A stretch of DNA of 64,000 nt from Paralvinella palmiformis (GCA_025642065.1 JAODUP010000422.1:135001-199000), one strand, 5' to 3'; shown: positions 32,211 to 58,837, counted from the first letter of the stretch. Numbers and translations: made by a program. Notes: generated by a model not told the origin, from the sequence alone.

Positions 32211-34494
32211 AGTGTTTGGTTCTATGCTAAAAGTTATAGTAATTAGTTCACATTTTACACATTGATCAGGAAATGATTGTCTCCTTTATTTTGTTAATTG
32301 TGATGGTTGAACAGTGAGTTTCATAAAGTTGTTTCGTGATGTCAAAATAATTTTCTGCCTCGTGTTCTTCACTTCATGTTCAAATTCTGTTCTGCACCAA
32401 ACTCTGATGAATCAAACGTATTCGAGTGTAAATGATACGAGAAAGAATGTTCATTTTGGTAAAATACAATCTTTGTTTTATTTAATGGTATTTATAAAGT
32501 TCAGGACACTGCACCGTTGTTGTAAGTTGGTGTTGTATGAACTGGGATACAACTGGTTTTGATAAAAGGGTGTGAGCACACTTCGTTGCCACTTTTTGTG
32601 CTATCACTAGAAAACTTAATACACATCATATTTATTTACTTCCACCTTTACAAGTAACACATCCATTTACTCAGCAGAAGTGCATGTAATCAACAGCTGT
32701 TCAACACAACAATTAATAGATTCACTTTTGAGATACAGAACACAACTTAATATTTCTCAGTGTTGTGCATTACAATAGAAATATTTATTAGTTTATTACC
32801 AAGAAAGATTTCAGTGTTTTACAGACCTAACAGTCCACTGTTTTGTATTCTGCTAAAACTTGCTTAAATAAGATAAATCTGTCAAAATCACTCAAAATAC
32901 AATTTTGATCATCTGAATTATTGTAGGACATTGATGAACAACAACAGGCTTTCTAAATCCTATCATTGGATCCAAATAATGATCACTATTAAATTAGAAC
33001 TTCAACATGTTATCCTAGAAATAAGTTATGGTCATCGGATGCTGAATTAATACAGAAATGGATCAACTTTTCACACTGCCATTATATACATAACTAAATG
33101 GTTACAACAAAGTACAAAATGTACTCGCATACAAAAATGAATACATGCTGGGCACAGATTTTAATGATGAAGGAACATGTCATATTGTATTACATTCCTC
33201 TAAATAAAATACCACAGATTAATAAACATATAATACACATTAACGTTTTTCATAACTGGCAGGCTTGTGAACCCAGTAGTAATATAGATGCGTACAAAAC
33301 TTCAGCTAGTGTGCACAAAGATGACTTTACACATAGTTTCACAGTGCACATTAGGAACCACAGTTTTGCTGTTACACGCCTAATGGGGCTGAACACACCC
33401 AGAGAAACAAACCATCAGCTCGGGGGGTAAATGTTCTGGGTCTTGTGTTCATGACTCCACCACAATTTCCCCAGTTATTATAAACAGTTCTGTTCCACAC
33501 ACCAACATCATCAGCGAATGTATATACTAATTACAGCCTATCATATTACTCTACCTAACTTACCCAAAACATCTTACCCATATCTCACAGGTACGACCTT
33601 TCACACACACACACACATCCTTTCACCCAACCCCCTTCATGAAAAATGGGAAGCCATCCTGAAAAGTTACTTCTTAGCGCAGATTATAGCTAGATTGCCG
33701 AGATAAATATATCTTATATACAGATAGCGTTTAGTCAGTGTGTGTGTTTGGGAAAACCAAGGAATGCAGCCTTTATGTACAGTTTCTAGCAAACGCAAGA
33801 ACATATCCAACACATCCATTGCACTTAACCATCTATATACACATAACAGAAACGAGACGTGGAATTAACATTTAGTGGTACGTCAACTAGAACCTTACAA
33901 CATATATTCTAACATTTACACGCAGGCCAGTCATAATGTTCAGCAAGCAACAGTCATCATATAGATGTACATATTAGTACTCTCAGTGACACAACAGGTA
34001 GTAGACTTAGGTGGCTTATGCTACAGTACCATCTCGGACTATTAAAGAATTTCTGTGAAGTCAAATAGAATTATTGTATTTATGCTTTAAAAATAAATAG
34101 TTAACTTCTGAAGATAAAAAATTAAGTCTCCGCATAACAAAAAGGACAAACCGGATTTCTTTTTAATAAATACTTGAATTAATGAATGTGAAAAATGCTC
34201 AAAATTTAATGCTTGCCAGTTACTAGCCTATAATAATAAAAAGTACCAACACAGTTACTTAGACTAGATAAACAGTGTTTTTTTCATCAGCCCCTCTTCG
34301 GCCAATAATCTGAAATATTTTGGTCTCTATTAAACTAACAATACGGAACCTCACACCCAGATGGCAGCACTGCTGGGCAGTGTAAACAATGAAGCCTTGG
34401 TAAGTTGTGCGAGATAGGCACAGTTCTGAAGACATATACGACTACACAGAAATCAAGGATACATGTTAACACAGAAGCCATCAAGTGATTACCC
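32211..34494. other. LSM14-RAB2 convergent interval, includes RAB2 3' UTR
   Basis: No coding similarity on either strand. The RAB2 3' UTR (minus) starts at 34494 and runs leftwards; candidate minus-strand poly(A) signals (tttatt on plus) occur at 32784-32789 and 32792-32797 among others, so its end cannot be fixed. Confidence 0.55.
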
Positions 34495-49255
<14,761 letters not shown>

Positions 49256-49380
49256 CTTGACTGAATTGTAATTGTCCAAACCAAGATAGCCGATGATGTC
49301 AAATTCATGTGACGTCAGAGAAACAACAGTACGCATGTGCAATGAAAATAGCCACTTTATTCGCTAGATGGCGCGACATA
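49256..49380 (-). promoter_or_regulatory. RAB2: RAB2 promoter / 5' UTR region
   Basis: Directly upstream of the RAB2 start codon. It contains a perfect CRE palindrome tgacgtca (49310-49317), 55 bp before the ATG, and an NRF-1-like tacgcatgtgc at about 49331. No TATA box is visible. Promoter activity is inferred from position. Confidence 0.6.
49310..49317. promoter_or_regulatory. Consensus CRE (tgacgtca) upstream of RAB2
   Basis: Full 8-bp palindromic CREB/ATF site 55 bp upstream of the RAB2 start codon. Confidence 0.6.
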
Positions 49381-49542
49381 TTCGTACCAAAGACTGCTTA
49401 AGCTCCCTGTTCGTACCATGCCTGTATATTAGCTGTGTGTATGTGGGTATGCGCGCGCACGCGTACCAAATTGGCTCAATACAATATAATTAATTAACTT
49501 TCAGAGCAGTATAATAACGAAGAAGTTGTGTTGGGCCGTTAG

Positions 49543-49545
<3 letters not shown>

Positions 49546-49586
<41 letters not shown>

Positions 49587-49626
49587 ATTAATACACCTGT
49601 TCAGGGTTGCTTTCAAGTAAATAATG

Positions 49627-49666
<40 letters not shown>
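49546..49666. repeat. Two (TA)n microsatellites
   Basis: 49546-49586 and 49630-49666, immediately upstream of RAB2's promoter region on its far side. Confidence 0.95.
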
Positions 49667-49669
<3 letters not shown>

Positions 49670-50450
49670 TGTATGAAACTAACTTGTAGCCTTACTGGAC
49701 CTGAAGGTCTAGTAAAATATTTTAACATTAGACCTGCAGTGTTCACGCTAGACCGAGTGAGCGCAAAAAGTTACGAAGATCAGACCTTCATGAAAGTTAA
49801 ACAAATACCATTTAAATACCGTAATCTTTTCCACTTTGAGCATAAAAATGGCTTCCCAGGTGAAACAATAATTTAAATTTCAAAGATTTATTAACATCAA
49901 CGGGTAATCTATTATAATAATGCAGGCATAACCAGTTGATAAATGTTAAGTGTCCGCAGTCTCTGTAAAAGTTCAATTTCTGTCATGACATTGTCATATT
50001 CATATTCACTGTCCAATTCATCATCATCACTATTGTCGTAATCTATTTCGAAGTTTGGGCTTACATCCTCCTCTTTTTGATCTTCCTCCTTCATCATCGT
50101 GTATTTCCTCTGCCTCTTCCACAGATACAATTACCTGTTCCTCTGCATTTTTACTAAGTTCTTCACTATCTCTCCATAAATTCACAACCAGCCACTGGTA
50201 CTTCAACTGTCTACCCCTCTTTCATTTTGGCTCACTATCCATGCATCCAATCCAAGTCTCTTCTTACGTTTGCTATCATTTAGAATGAATATCCTTATAT
50301 GGAATCATCGTGGTTATTCGCTACTCTCCTAACTTTGGCTAGTCAAATGATGTCATTCTTAAGTTGTCTGTGACGTCAGCACTCTCCATATACATGCCCT
50401 GATCCAGAGTGCATATACTATCGGATAATTAATACACCAAAAATTATGTA
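49667..50450. other. Interval without recognised gene
   Basis: Two open frames of uncertain meaning: a 67-codon plus frame (49673-49876) and a very acidic minus frame (50130-49912, DNSDDDELDSEYEYDN). Minus-strand text above it reads KRKKRLGLDAWI. Neither is recognised; they may be relics of a mobile element. Confidence 0.35.
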
Positions 50451-50459
50451 TTATATGTA

Positions 50460-50840
50460 CGCCCTCATTTGGAATATGGGAATGTGATCTGGTGTCCAAG
50501 GTTCCGACGTGACAAGCTATCGTGCTATCGTAGGAGACGAGGCGACATGCTTCAGGTGTATACAATCCTGAATGGTACAGACAGGCTGGAATCTAACCAA
50601 TTCTTCTCGCTGGTTGACATATCAAACAGCAGATGGCATAGCCTCAAGCTAGTGAAGCGCCGCTCAAGATCAAATTTGAGGCGAAATGTATTCAGTCAGA
50701 GAGTGACAAACGATTGGAACGGGTTACCAGCGCATGTAATAGACAGTACCATATTAAATACATTCAAGTCCCAATTAGACAAACATTGGATTATAGGGAG
50801 CGTTAGAATCTATCGTGATCCATTAAATAAGATATAACTT
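50460..50840 (+). mobile_element. LINE ORF2 C-terminal fragment (family 4)
   Basis: One open frame of 122 codons: MEYGNVIWCPRFRRD, then YRRRRGDMLQVYTILNGTD, HSLKLVKRRSRSNLRRNVFS, DWNGLPAHVIDS, FKSQLDKHW. These are the conserved tail blocks of a widespread metazoan LINE. The usual 25-30 residues between CPRFRRD and YRRRRGDM are deleted. Confidence 0.85.
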
Positions 50841-50947
50841 GCATAGAATGCAAGACTTGATCGGAGTTTTTAACAGGCTGTGCCATCACTACTCCGTAAA
50901 TCTTGTATCCAGGTATCCAGATAAAAGTGACGGAGTAACAAACCAGA

Positions 50948-51345
50948 GTGAGCTCAGGTGGCCTAGCGGTTAAGCACCAGGCACTTAGTGCCAACGGTCA
51001 CAGGTGCGAACCCCGGAAGAGTTCGAAACTTTTCCAGAGATTAATTTCTCGGCCCTCACAACATCGTGGGTGGCTGACCACGTTAAATGGCGCTGTCGTC
51101 TCCACTGAATTATTTAAAATAAGGGGGGGTGTTAAAACCCCCCTGAGGACGTAAAACACTCTGGCAGTGACCACCCTCCGGGTATTTCGGCTCCATCTTT
51201 CCGTACTGCTCCCCTGTGAGTGGTGGGGGAGGCGGTATTTCAACCACTCCAACATAGAGGCTGTGCCGAATAAGCGACAGCCTGGGGATTCTCCCCGAAC
51301 AACAAAACAGACAAGCCATTTAGGTCGAGACAATAATTATTAGCA
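50948..51345 (+). mobile_element. tRNA-derived SINE (third type)
   Basis: Head gtgagctcaggtggcctagc with A-box-like tggcctagcggttaagc and B-box-like cacaggtgcgaacccc about 50 bp apart. The body is GC-richer than its surroundings (about 51180-51320). The tail is near gacaataattatta. No target duplication confirmed. Confidence 0.6.
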
Positions 51346-52149
51346 TTACTCACTGAAGTTAATGTCGCTGACGTATTCAAATAATCTGCTCAATTCCTTG
51401 TCAACATTTGGCAAGGGTCGACCTGGTATAGTTTTAGACTGAGTACTCGTGTACTAAATAACAAACTTGTTATCTCGAACACAAAAAAAGTAAAAGACGC
51501 AAAATTGAATGATAGATCTAAAATCGACTGGTATTTTTTTGATTTTAATACTAATAATAAGGGAAATGGTTCATTTATAAGCTAACTTATTTTTAATTTT
51601 ATTTTGGATATATTTTCAATAATATGTTCTACATATTATGGTATTGACGTTTTAGTAAATTATTGCAAATTATTTTCTCAGTTAGCCAAGCGAATAGCCG
51701 AATGAACTTGATAACCATTTGTTTATAAAGTCGTAAACAACGAGTCTACATAGAAGTATATGTAAATGAAGTCCTTCTAACATATCGTTAATATAATTAA
51801 ATACATAGTGTACGAACTGAGTTTGTTGTTTATGTCCAATGATATAATCCTTTATTATACAGATTTATATTTATTTGATGAGTTGGAATCCGTATAATAT
51901 GTATCCGTTATTAACTAGAGAATATAATAATGATTATGACTTCCCAGCAGATATGGGGTGAATACTTCACAATGTATTCGAGTACGAATATGAATATTTT
52001 CCATTCTCATGAATAAGAATAAATGAATAGAGACATATTCGATTAGGATTACTTCATAAATACATTCAGGAATATTTAGAATACTTTAAAACACTATGCA
52101 ATTTATGCTCAGTTTTATTTACAATATGATATTTATATATATATTTGTG
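51346..52149. other. AT-rich interval, nothing recognised
   Basis: Includes gaata/attcg-rich low-complexity sequence at about 51960-52090. No coding support. Confidence 0.6.

Positions 52150-52206
<57 letters not shown>
52150..52206. repeat. (TA)n microsatellite
   Basis: About 28 TA units. Confidence 0.95.
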
Positions 52207-52209
<3 letters not shown>

Positions 52210-53280
52210 GGGTTAATTACACGTGTCCGCAACTAGATAATATTTATACGGATTAGTGTAAATAAGTTAACCAAAGAGATAACTCCTAATATTTACCTGT
52301 TTTAGGTAAACTTTGTTGTACTACTTTATCAAATTAAAGTTAAACATATACATACGAATACGATAGTACAATAATATCTTACATCATCAATCCATGTACA
52401 AATTTATGAAAGCGTGTACCTCAGTATAATAAACGAGGATACTGAATGCCCTAAATTGTACCGATGTGTCGTTAAACGACATTCATCCATCCATCAGCAT
52501 AATAAACCTGTAAATAATCGTTGAGAATACACAGTAAACAAGCCTCATACTGGATAGCTTCTAGAAGCCTTAAGGGTCACGTGAACTAGGCAACGACAAA
52601 CCCAAAAGAACGGCTTATGATGAGAATTAATAAACGTATTCAGAAGTCCTAGTATAAAATATGAATCTATAAATGTTGTATTAAATCAGGCTAGCTGTTT
52701 CTCTAATGGAGTCTTGATTCCCTTTCTAACACATCGTTATCAAGTGTAACTCAAGTGGCGTGTGCACAACACAAAACAACTGTTTGTTTATACTGTTGCT
52801 AACAACAATAGTATTGTGTACCAAATATACGACACGAAAAACAGCTAAAAGGTTTTACATTCAAGCGATTGGGGTTATACATGAGAGAGAGAGAGAGAGA
52901 GAGAATGATTTCCCTAAAAGGACATCACTTCCGGAAAACCTATTCAACATAGTTCATGAATATGCAAATAGATGTGTAAACGTTTACCAAGACCATGTTT
53001 CACAGAATAAAGTCATTCATATTGATGACTTGATAATAAATTTGGTATACTATAGCTAGAAATGTTATAAATATATTGGTAATTGTAAAACTAGTATATA
53101 ACAAAAAGGCAAAATAATATGTATATAACGATTAATAAAGTTAGTTATTGTATCTAACATCAATGTATGTGCTAGTACAAGGTAGTAGGTGAGACTATTT
53201 CATATAGTTAGGCAAATATGATATGGAAATATTCGGAATAAACCTGGAGATTAAATGATTCTGGAAATGGTTTCTGCTGA
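52207..53280. other. Interval without recognised gene
   Basis: A 99-codon frame (52760-53059) with a (GA)n run (52883-52904) inside has no recognised similarity. Otherwise AT-rich. Confidence 0.5.
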
Positions 53281-53289
53281 ATGCTATAA

Positions 53290-53990
53290 GTATTAGCAGA
53301 GCGTGTAGAAGAACACTTAGAGCATAATGATTTCAGTGACATTTATTAGTCTGCTTATCGTAGATGTCATTCAACAGAAACTGCTCCTTTGAAAGTGCAC
53401 AGTGACATTGGTGAGGCTCTTGATGAAGGATCAAGGCAAAGACTTTAACTTGGGTAAAGTCGTACCTCACCGACAGAATCAGTGTGGTTCAGTGGCCAAT
53501 AAAACATCGCCAGATGTAGGCTTTCTTTTTTGTGTACCACAGGGATCCGTTTTAGGACCAAATAATTACTGTATGTATACCAAACCAGTTGGTGAAATTA
53601 TTAAACGGCATAATATTAAATATCATTGTTATGCCGATGATACAGAAGTGTACATGACTTTAAAGCCATGTGATAAATGGGATGATATTTCATCTTCAAT
53701 TGAAGCTTGTATTGCAGACATAAGTATTGGATGAACAGCAAATGTGAAATTGAATAAGGACAAAACATAATTCATTATTTTCTGATCCCAGTAACATGTA
53801 AAGCAAATTGAGAATCTTCGCATTATGGTTGGATCCAGTTATATAAATTAGTCCATGTCTGTAAGAAATCTAGTGTCTATATTAGATAATACCCTAGGAA
53901 TGGAGAAGTGGGTGAATTCGATATATAAATGCGGTTATTATCAAATAAGAAATATAGGCCTTTTTTGTAAGTACATAAGTTGTATATCTC
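53290..53990 (+). mobile_element. Degenerate LINE reverse-transcriptase fragment (family 1)
   Basis: In order: RRCHSTETAPLKVHSDIGEA, then CVPQGSVLGPNNYCMYTKPV, YHCYADDTEVYM (RT active-site YADD), IEACIADIS, MSVRNLVSILDNTLGMEKW and YYQIRNIGLFCKYIS. Same family as 39500-40690 (shared LGPNNYC.Y.KP.GE and SxRNL..ILDNTLGME). The block between LDEGS and VPQGS, which would hold the first RT aspartate, is deleted, and stops occur. Confidence 0.85.
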
Positions 53991-55349
53991 TCGATTTTTA
54001 TTGACTCTTTAAGTGCCATAACATGTCTGACTGTAATAATACAGAGATCTCAACCTGTCATCAAACTAATTTTTTGAATTATCAAAGTAATCCACAAGTT
54101 GAGTGAGATAGCATCCATCGTGTCAGAAAACAACAACAGTAATAACAATAGCAGCAGCAGCAACAACAACAACATTTTACATGGATAAGTTTATAGGTTA
54201 GAGTTTCATATTACAGAAATAAGGAACAAAAGATATTCTTTATCACAATAAAGTACAGGTAAATGCTAGGTTCTACATCCTGGCAATAGTTCAAACAGCT
54301 GGAATCACTGACAGTTAACAACAGCTGACAACATCAGCAACAACAACAATAACAACATCATCAACATAATCGATAACAACATCATCGACATCAACAACAA
54401 GAACAACATATGTAACATTAAGTGAAAGATATCTTAAGATATTTGTCATTCTTAATGTGTCTCTAACAGAAGGTTTGAAACATCAATAGAAACATTTTGT
54501 TCTATAATATAACCCGCTGATAATATACCAAAAACTGATAACTAAATGTACTGTACTAATTAAAATATCTAGTAGTATGTCACATAATCATTAAAAAAAC
54601 TAACAAGGGTAACATATTTTATGTTAAATTATTATATTAATGTACATTTTTAGGCTATATCTATATTACAATATGAGGTTGAATATTAATTAGTAGTCAT
54701 TAATAATGCGCATTAATATCATGATAATATGCTAAACATAATGATCCTTTAATGAATCTATAATATTATGCATGCAGGTGGTTAGATTAATATGTTAATA
54801 AGATTGATTGTTGTAGCATATGTCGTCAATATTATATTCCACTGATGTACCATACACATAGACTAAGTAGTGTTGTAATTAAGGTAATATCCAGTTTAGT
54901 ACAGACATATGATGTATCAGTACATGTCGTTTAAAACGAATATTAATAATTATAATTCAGTCAAATAATGTCGATTTACATTCGACAAAAGTGAAAACAT
55001 CAAAACCAGCATCACAACTAAACTTGATAATTTTCTTTTCCACAGTGAAGAAATAAGTTATTGTTTATGGGGTAAAATATAGACTGTCAAGTTAGAAGTT
55101 TGAACGAATTATATTCACTTAGTAAACAAAATCACAACTTATTACCAGTATGAACATCTGTGATGCAGCTACCAGTACACTGTCCTACTGCATTCCTCTA
55201 AGGGGTGAGATTAAATTCGAGTTACTAGCATTTGGGGGATATTTCATCCAACAAAATCAAGCCATTTCCCTACTGAATAGTCTTTAGGCACTGAAGCGAA
55301 GCAATGACTTGAAGCAAACTATTGTTTCTTAGAAATGTTAACTGTTCTT
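53991..55349. other. Low-complexity AT-rich interval
   Basis: CAA/CAG-type simple repeats at 54125-54172 and 54310-54410. No gene seen. Confidence 0.7.
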
Positions 55350-55444
55350 ATTTTACGGCCACGTTTGTATACAGAGTGGGGGTAAATGAGCCAAACAAGT
55401 ACCAAATGTAATGGGATCAAGTGAAAGATGAAACATCCTTCAAT
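55350..55444 (-). mobile_element. SINE family A fragment
   Basis: Minus strand runs from GGATGTTTCATC through a diverged body to GGCCGTAAAATAAG, the family's 3' end; the tRNA-like head is missing. Confidence 0.6.
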
Positions 55445-55479
55445 TACTAGCGCATAAGGTCCATAAAGCCATGGAAATA

Positions 55480-56284
55480 AACATTTTATATTTAGATTAA
55501 AGTATGTATAGTTTTGTTTAGATTTAGATTTATGGAGGTAGAGGTCACAAACGATGTTTCGAGATGTTGATGTTCTGAGCCAATGCCACTCTATATGTAT
55601 TTTAAAACACACATTGCCCGTGCCAGACATCAGATTTATTTCGATCCAGATTCCTTATTACACCAATGTAAGAAAGTTATGTCGTTATTACAACATGTTT
55701 AACTCTATTAACTTTGCTATGTATAATGTCGAATATATATTGTTGTCCTCTTATGTGGTCTGGCGAAACGACCTATTAATTCATACAATACTGCTTGATG
55801 GATTTATACTCCTGAAGTCGTTTGTTACTCCGGCAGGCATCTCCATGGGTATTAAGACAGAGTTTTTCCTCATATTATGAGTAATTAGGTTACACTGATA
55901 TAGGAAATTTATTGAATGTATAGCTCTAGGCCCATTTAGTCTACCATGTGCACAAAAGGGTGGCCGTAAAACACCAAGCATCATCATCATCATGATCATC
56001 ATTGAATGTATAGTTATTATAATCTCGACGTGACATTCGTACTATCGGAGATCTGTCTGAAATCCGCTGTTCTCGACCATGGGTCAAATAGATCAAGTGG
56101 ATAGGCGCTTTAATTTAGATCCGACCACACCTAACCACTTATACTTAGGGACGCTAAATTAAGCTTGGATGAACGTTCACTTAGTGATGAACGGAAACAT
56201 ATGAGGATTCGCTGTTAGATTCGAGTAAATCATAGTATTTACTCAGGTTTGAGACCATATTTCGTTCTAGTCCAGTAATAAACC
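55480..56284 (+). repeat. Dispersed repeat R, copy 1 (3' half)
   Basis: Matches the reverse complement of 62156-62830 across about 700 bp (for example atgtaagaaagttatgtcgt, gaacgttcacttagtgatga, tagtccagtaataa). It carries a SINE insertion (55924-56000) that the other copy lacks. A 108-codon frame inside is not conserved in the second copy, so I treat it as non-coding. Confidence 0.85.
55911..56013 (+). mobile_element. SINE family A fragment with 13-bp target-site duplication
   Basis: 55924-56000 reads ctctaggcccatttagtcta to a catcatcatcatcatg tail, flanked by attgaatgtatag at 55911-55923 and 56001-56013. The paralogous site near 62393 has the target once, uninterrupted. Confidence 0.92.
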
Positions 56285-57441
56285 ATTGTACAGTATTTTT
56301 ACTCTGTTTTTTAGATAAGTCACCTCACAGCTTTCATATGGAGGTGGTGTACATTGTCCCACGTGTTCAAGAAACTGTAATGTTGGTAAACGCATCGAGG
56401 GTCCAAAAAAGGATAAACGTTTCACTCAGGTTAGAGAACAACTTGCCACGCCAGACCAGTCGGCAGTCTGTCAATACCGTTCATATAGGTAGGGCAGAGA
56501 GCTTAAATATAGAGAGGCGTTACTCTTGCTGCGCCATGTTGAATTTTGAACCAGTTACGCCTCCAGCGAGCGAAGGTATTTCTCAGATAAACAAAAGCTC
56601 TTTGGTTGTCCACATGTGATTGTGTACATGTGTGCGCATAGTTGAAATGAATTGCCAATACTAGTGCAATATGTTACATGATCACATACTCTTTTATTAA
56701 TTAACACTTTAATTGTGCACACATGATATCGAAAACAAAACGAAGCTGTGAAACTGTAAATAAAGAATTAAGTGATTTCACAGCCCAGTCACTTAATTAA
56801 TTCATAGCCTACAATTTGCGATCATTTGACAGTTGATCAGAAAATAATTGAACGTGGTTTAGGTTAGTTCACAGCTTTGTGTGTCGAAGGTGTATTTTTT
56901 AATGAAAACAATTAGGCATATATGAGGTAAATGCATACAAACATACTTTCATCATGTCAGTTTATCATAGTCCATAAATTTTTATTTATTTGGATATAGA
57001 CATATAATGATATAAACAGCTATTATAACGCAACCATAACACAATTCACCATTTATTTATCATGTCCGTTTATCATACATTAACTAAAAATATTATAAGT
57101 TCATTTAAAGTCTACATCCTCAATAATATAGACCATATGCAATATAGGCCTGTCCAGCTGAGAACAAAGAATATACATGGAATATTAACAATGTTTATGT
57201 TTACATTAACATGTTAGATATAGAGAAATTGGTACTTTCATACAATAAGTGGCATCAAATCTCTTGTGCCACGGGTTCATTTACAGTTACAATCAGTCTT
57301 GTTATCAAATGGACAGAATAACCCAAATTGCTTCCAGCTATAAACAACCACTACTACAAAAATATGACATTTAGTCCAGATCAGTGAACTCTTTAAAGTT
57401 AGACAGAATATACCCAGAGATGTAATAGACACATGCATTGA
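56285..57441. other. Interval without recognised gene
   Basis: A 93-codon plus frame (56338-56619) has no recognised similarity. The rest is AT-rich. Confidence 0.5.
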
Positions 57442-57525
57442 CTACTGTAACAGATAATTCAGTAAATCTGTAACCAAGAAATTGGCCTGTTTACATGGTA
57501 TCTCATCATCATAGAACTTCAAGGA
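57442..57525 (-). CDS. Candidate terminal exon
   Basis: Acceptor CTGTTTCAG; SLKFYDDEIPCKQANFLVTD then LLNYLLQ and TAG. Phase 0 with the preceding candidate exon. Function unknown. Confidence 0.4.
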   Translation of the reverse strand, partial: SLKFYDDEIPCKQANFLVTDLLNYLLQ

Positions 57526-57891
57526 CTGAAACAGAACGATACCTTGTAAAATAATGATTTGAACCAAGTGCATACACAATGTGAAAACACATGTTTTCTT
57601 TTTTTCAAGTTGGTTAAAGAATTTGATTTGATATGCATTTAAGTTATGAAGAGAAGTATACCAATTAAAGTACATGAGCTGAACATTCAAGTACTAATTC
57701 AGGTGCTGGTAATCCTTTTTTTGTATTAAGATATGAACTGGACTGACAAAAGTTTATGGGTTTGATGCCTTGTTTCTTATTTAATTAATTTTATAATACC
57801 AATTTTCACCATTAATATTTATAAATATTAATTACCATCACAGCTGGCCCTAGCTGTCTCCCGTATAGGTCTCCTATCTGTTAATACCTAC

Positions 57892-58054
57892 CTCTTTGAT
57901 TTCAGTGGATGCATGCGGTGGATTTGGTACATCAAAATAGTTAATATAGCATTCTAGATAAGTTGTCTGGTTCATGAATTCCGTTTCAGTGAAATGCATA
58001 TCATACATTCTACAATTGATATTCAAGTAATTTAAATCTTTCATCATCATATAT
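57892..58054 (-). CDS. Candidate exon with THAP-like C-terminal half
   Basis: 163 bp; acceptor GTCGTTCAG, donor GTAGGT; 54 codons open in one frame including MKDLNYLNINCRMYDMHFTE and YFDVPNPPHASTEIKE. Confidence 0.4.
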
Positions 58055-58628
58055 CTGAACGACAACAATTAATAACCCATCTTTTACTTCTAGTTGAGGT
58101 ATTTAATAATTAATTTCATAACATTTAAATTATAAATAGAAGTCCATATATATCAATATAAGTACCAATTGCTTACGTTTAAAAATAAATATGGATGCAG
58201 GTGATCATGTAAACACTCAACTACTTATAATTACTGTAATTAGGGAAAACATATCTGAATAAGGTAATGTAATTTTAGAAGTCCAATTATATTATTAACA
58301 ATAATAAAGTAAAATATACCTCCCGCCCATAACATCTTCAGTGGCTCCAGTACATGTAACTGTAAGCTTATGTATATCTTATATACCCATTTTGTGATTA
58401 ATAGGTTGATATTGTTCAATAAAATTAAAGCAGATTTTGTCTGAAACAAATATAGATCTAGATAGATCGTGCTTGGGCCTACTGCTTGGGTCATGTCAAG
58501 TAGGGGCGTGTCTACTTCAAATTGTTATGCTTATTTTTTAAATATCCTTTATTTAGAAAAAGCCAGATCATATCAAATTTTTACACTAGCTTTCATTTCC
58601 TTTCGGGGATGTCTTTATTTGTGCATAC

Positions 58629-58686
58629 TTTTTCTGTTACTGCAGCCGAAAGCGGCGCAGAATGAATCAGTGCCATTAGGCGCCAT
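58629..58686 (-). CDS. Candidate THAP exon 1
   Basis: 19 codons plus one base from ATG to donor GTATGC; CAAFGCSNR is characteristic of THAP first exons. A GC-rich patch with aaaatggcg (about 58756) lies just upstream on this strand. Confidence 0.45.
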
Positions 58687-58837
58687 GTTAAAGAAGGGAG
58701 CTGTCCTTGACAATCTACCTCCGGTCGCTAGGGCCCTGGCGCTCCATTAATTCAAAATGGCGTCCCATGTTAAAACGCGAAGTAACACGTCTTGTTATAA
58801 ATAGTTTTTGGGTAGGGTTTGTTTAGTTATTCGAACC

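Larger units (their letters stand above)
57442..58686 (-). pseudogene. THAP-domain-like gene or remnant (exon chain incomplete)
   Basis: Candidate exons on the minus strand: 58686-58629 (MAPNGTDSFCAAFGCSNRK, donor GTATGC), 58054-57892 and 57525-57442 (ending NYLLQ, TAG). The first matches the start of THAP zinc fingers (C-x4-C-x-N-R). The second contains CRMYDMHFTETEF, aligning with the THAP 'R-V-C-S-x-H-F' block, and FDVPNPP, often seen just after the AVPTxF end of that domain. The last two exons join in phase 0 through a clean GT-AG intron. Against function: the third zinc ligand Cys is Tyr, the AVPTxF motif is CYINYF, and I found no middle exon with FHxFP that links phase 1 to phase 2. It could be a decayed THAP gene, a domesticated P-element-like gene, or partly chance. 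The overlap of exon 1 with a housekeeping-like GC-rich patch suggests a real promoter. Confidence 0.4.

Noticed and set aside
50948..51020. Possible tRNA gene (plus)
   Set aside because: tRNA-like boxes but stems are poor and the sequence continues as a SINE.
54125..54420. CAA/CAG-rich poly-Gln or poly-Asn coding region
   Set aside because: Interrupted by stops in every frame; simple-sequence DNA.
55554..55880. 108-codon plus-strand frame
   Set aside because: Lies in dispersed repeat R; the aligned copy at 62.4-62.8 kb has indels that break the frame.
58317..58438. Middle exon for the THAP-like gene (acceptor TTTGTTTCAG, donor GTATAT)
   Set aside because: In the phase set by exon 1 it runs into a stop, and the open frame lacks FHxFP; left out of the exon chain.
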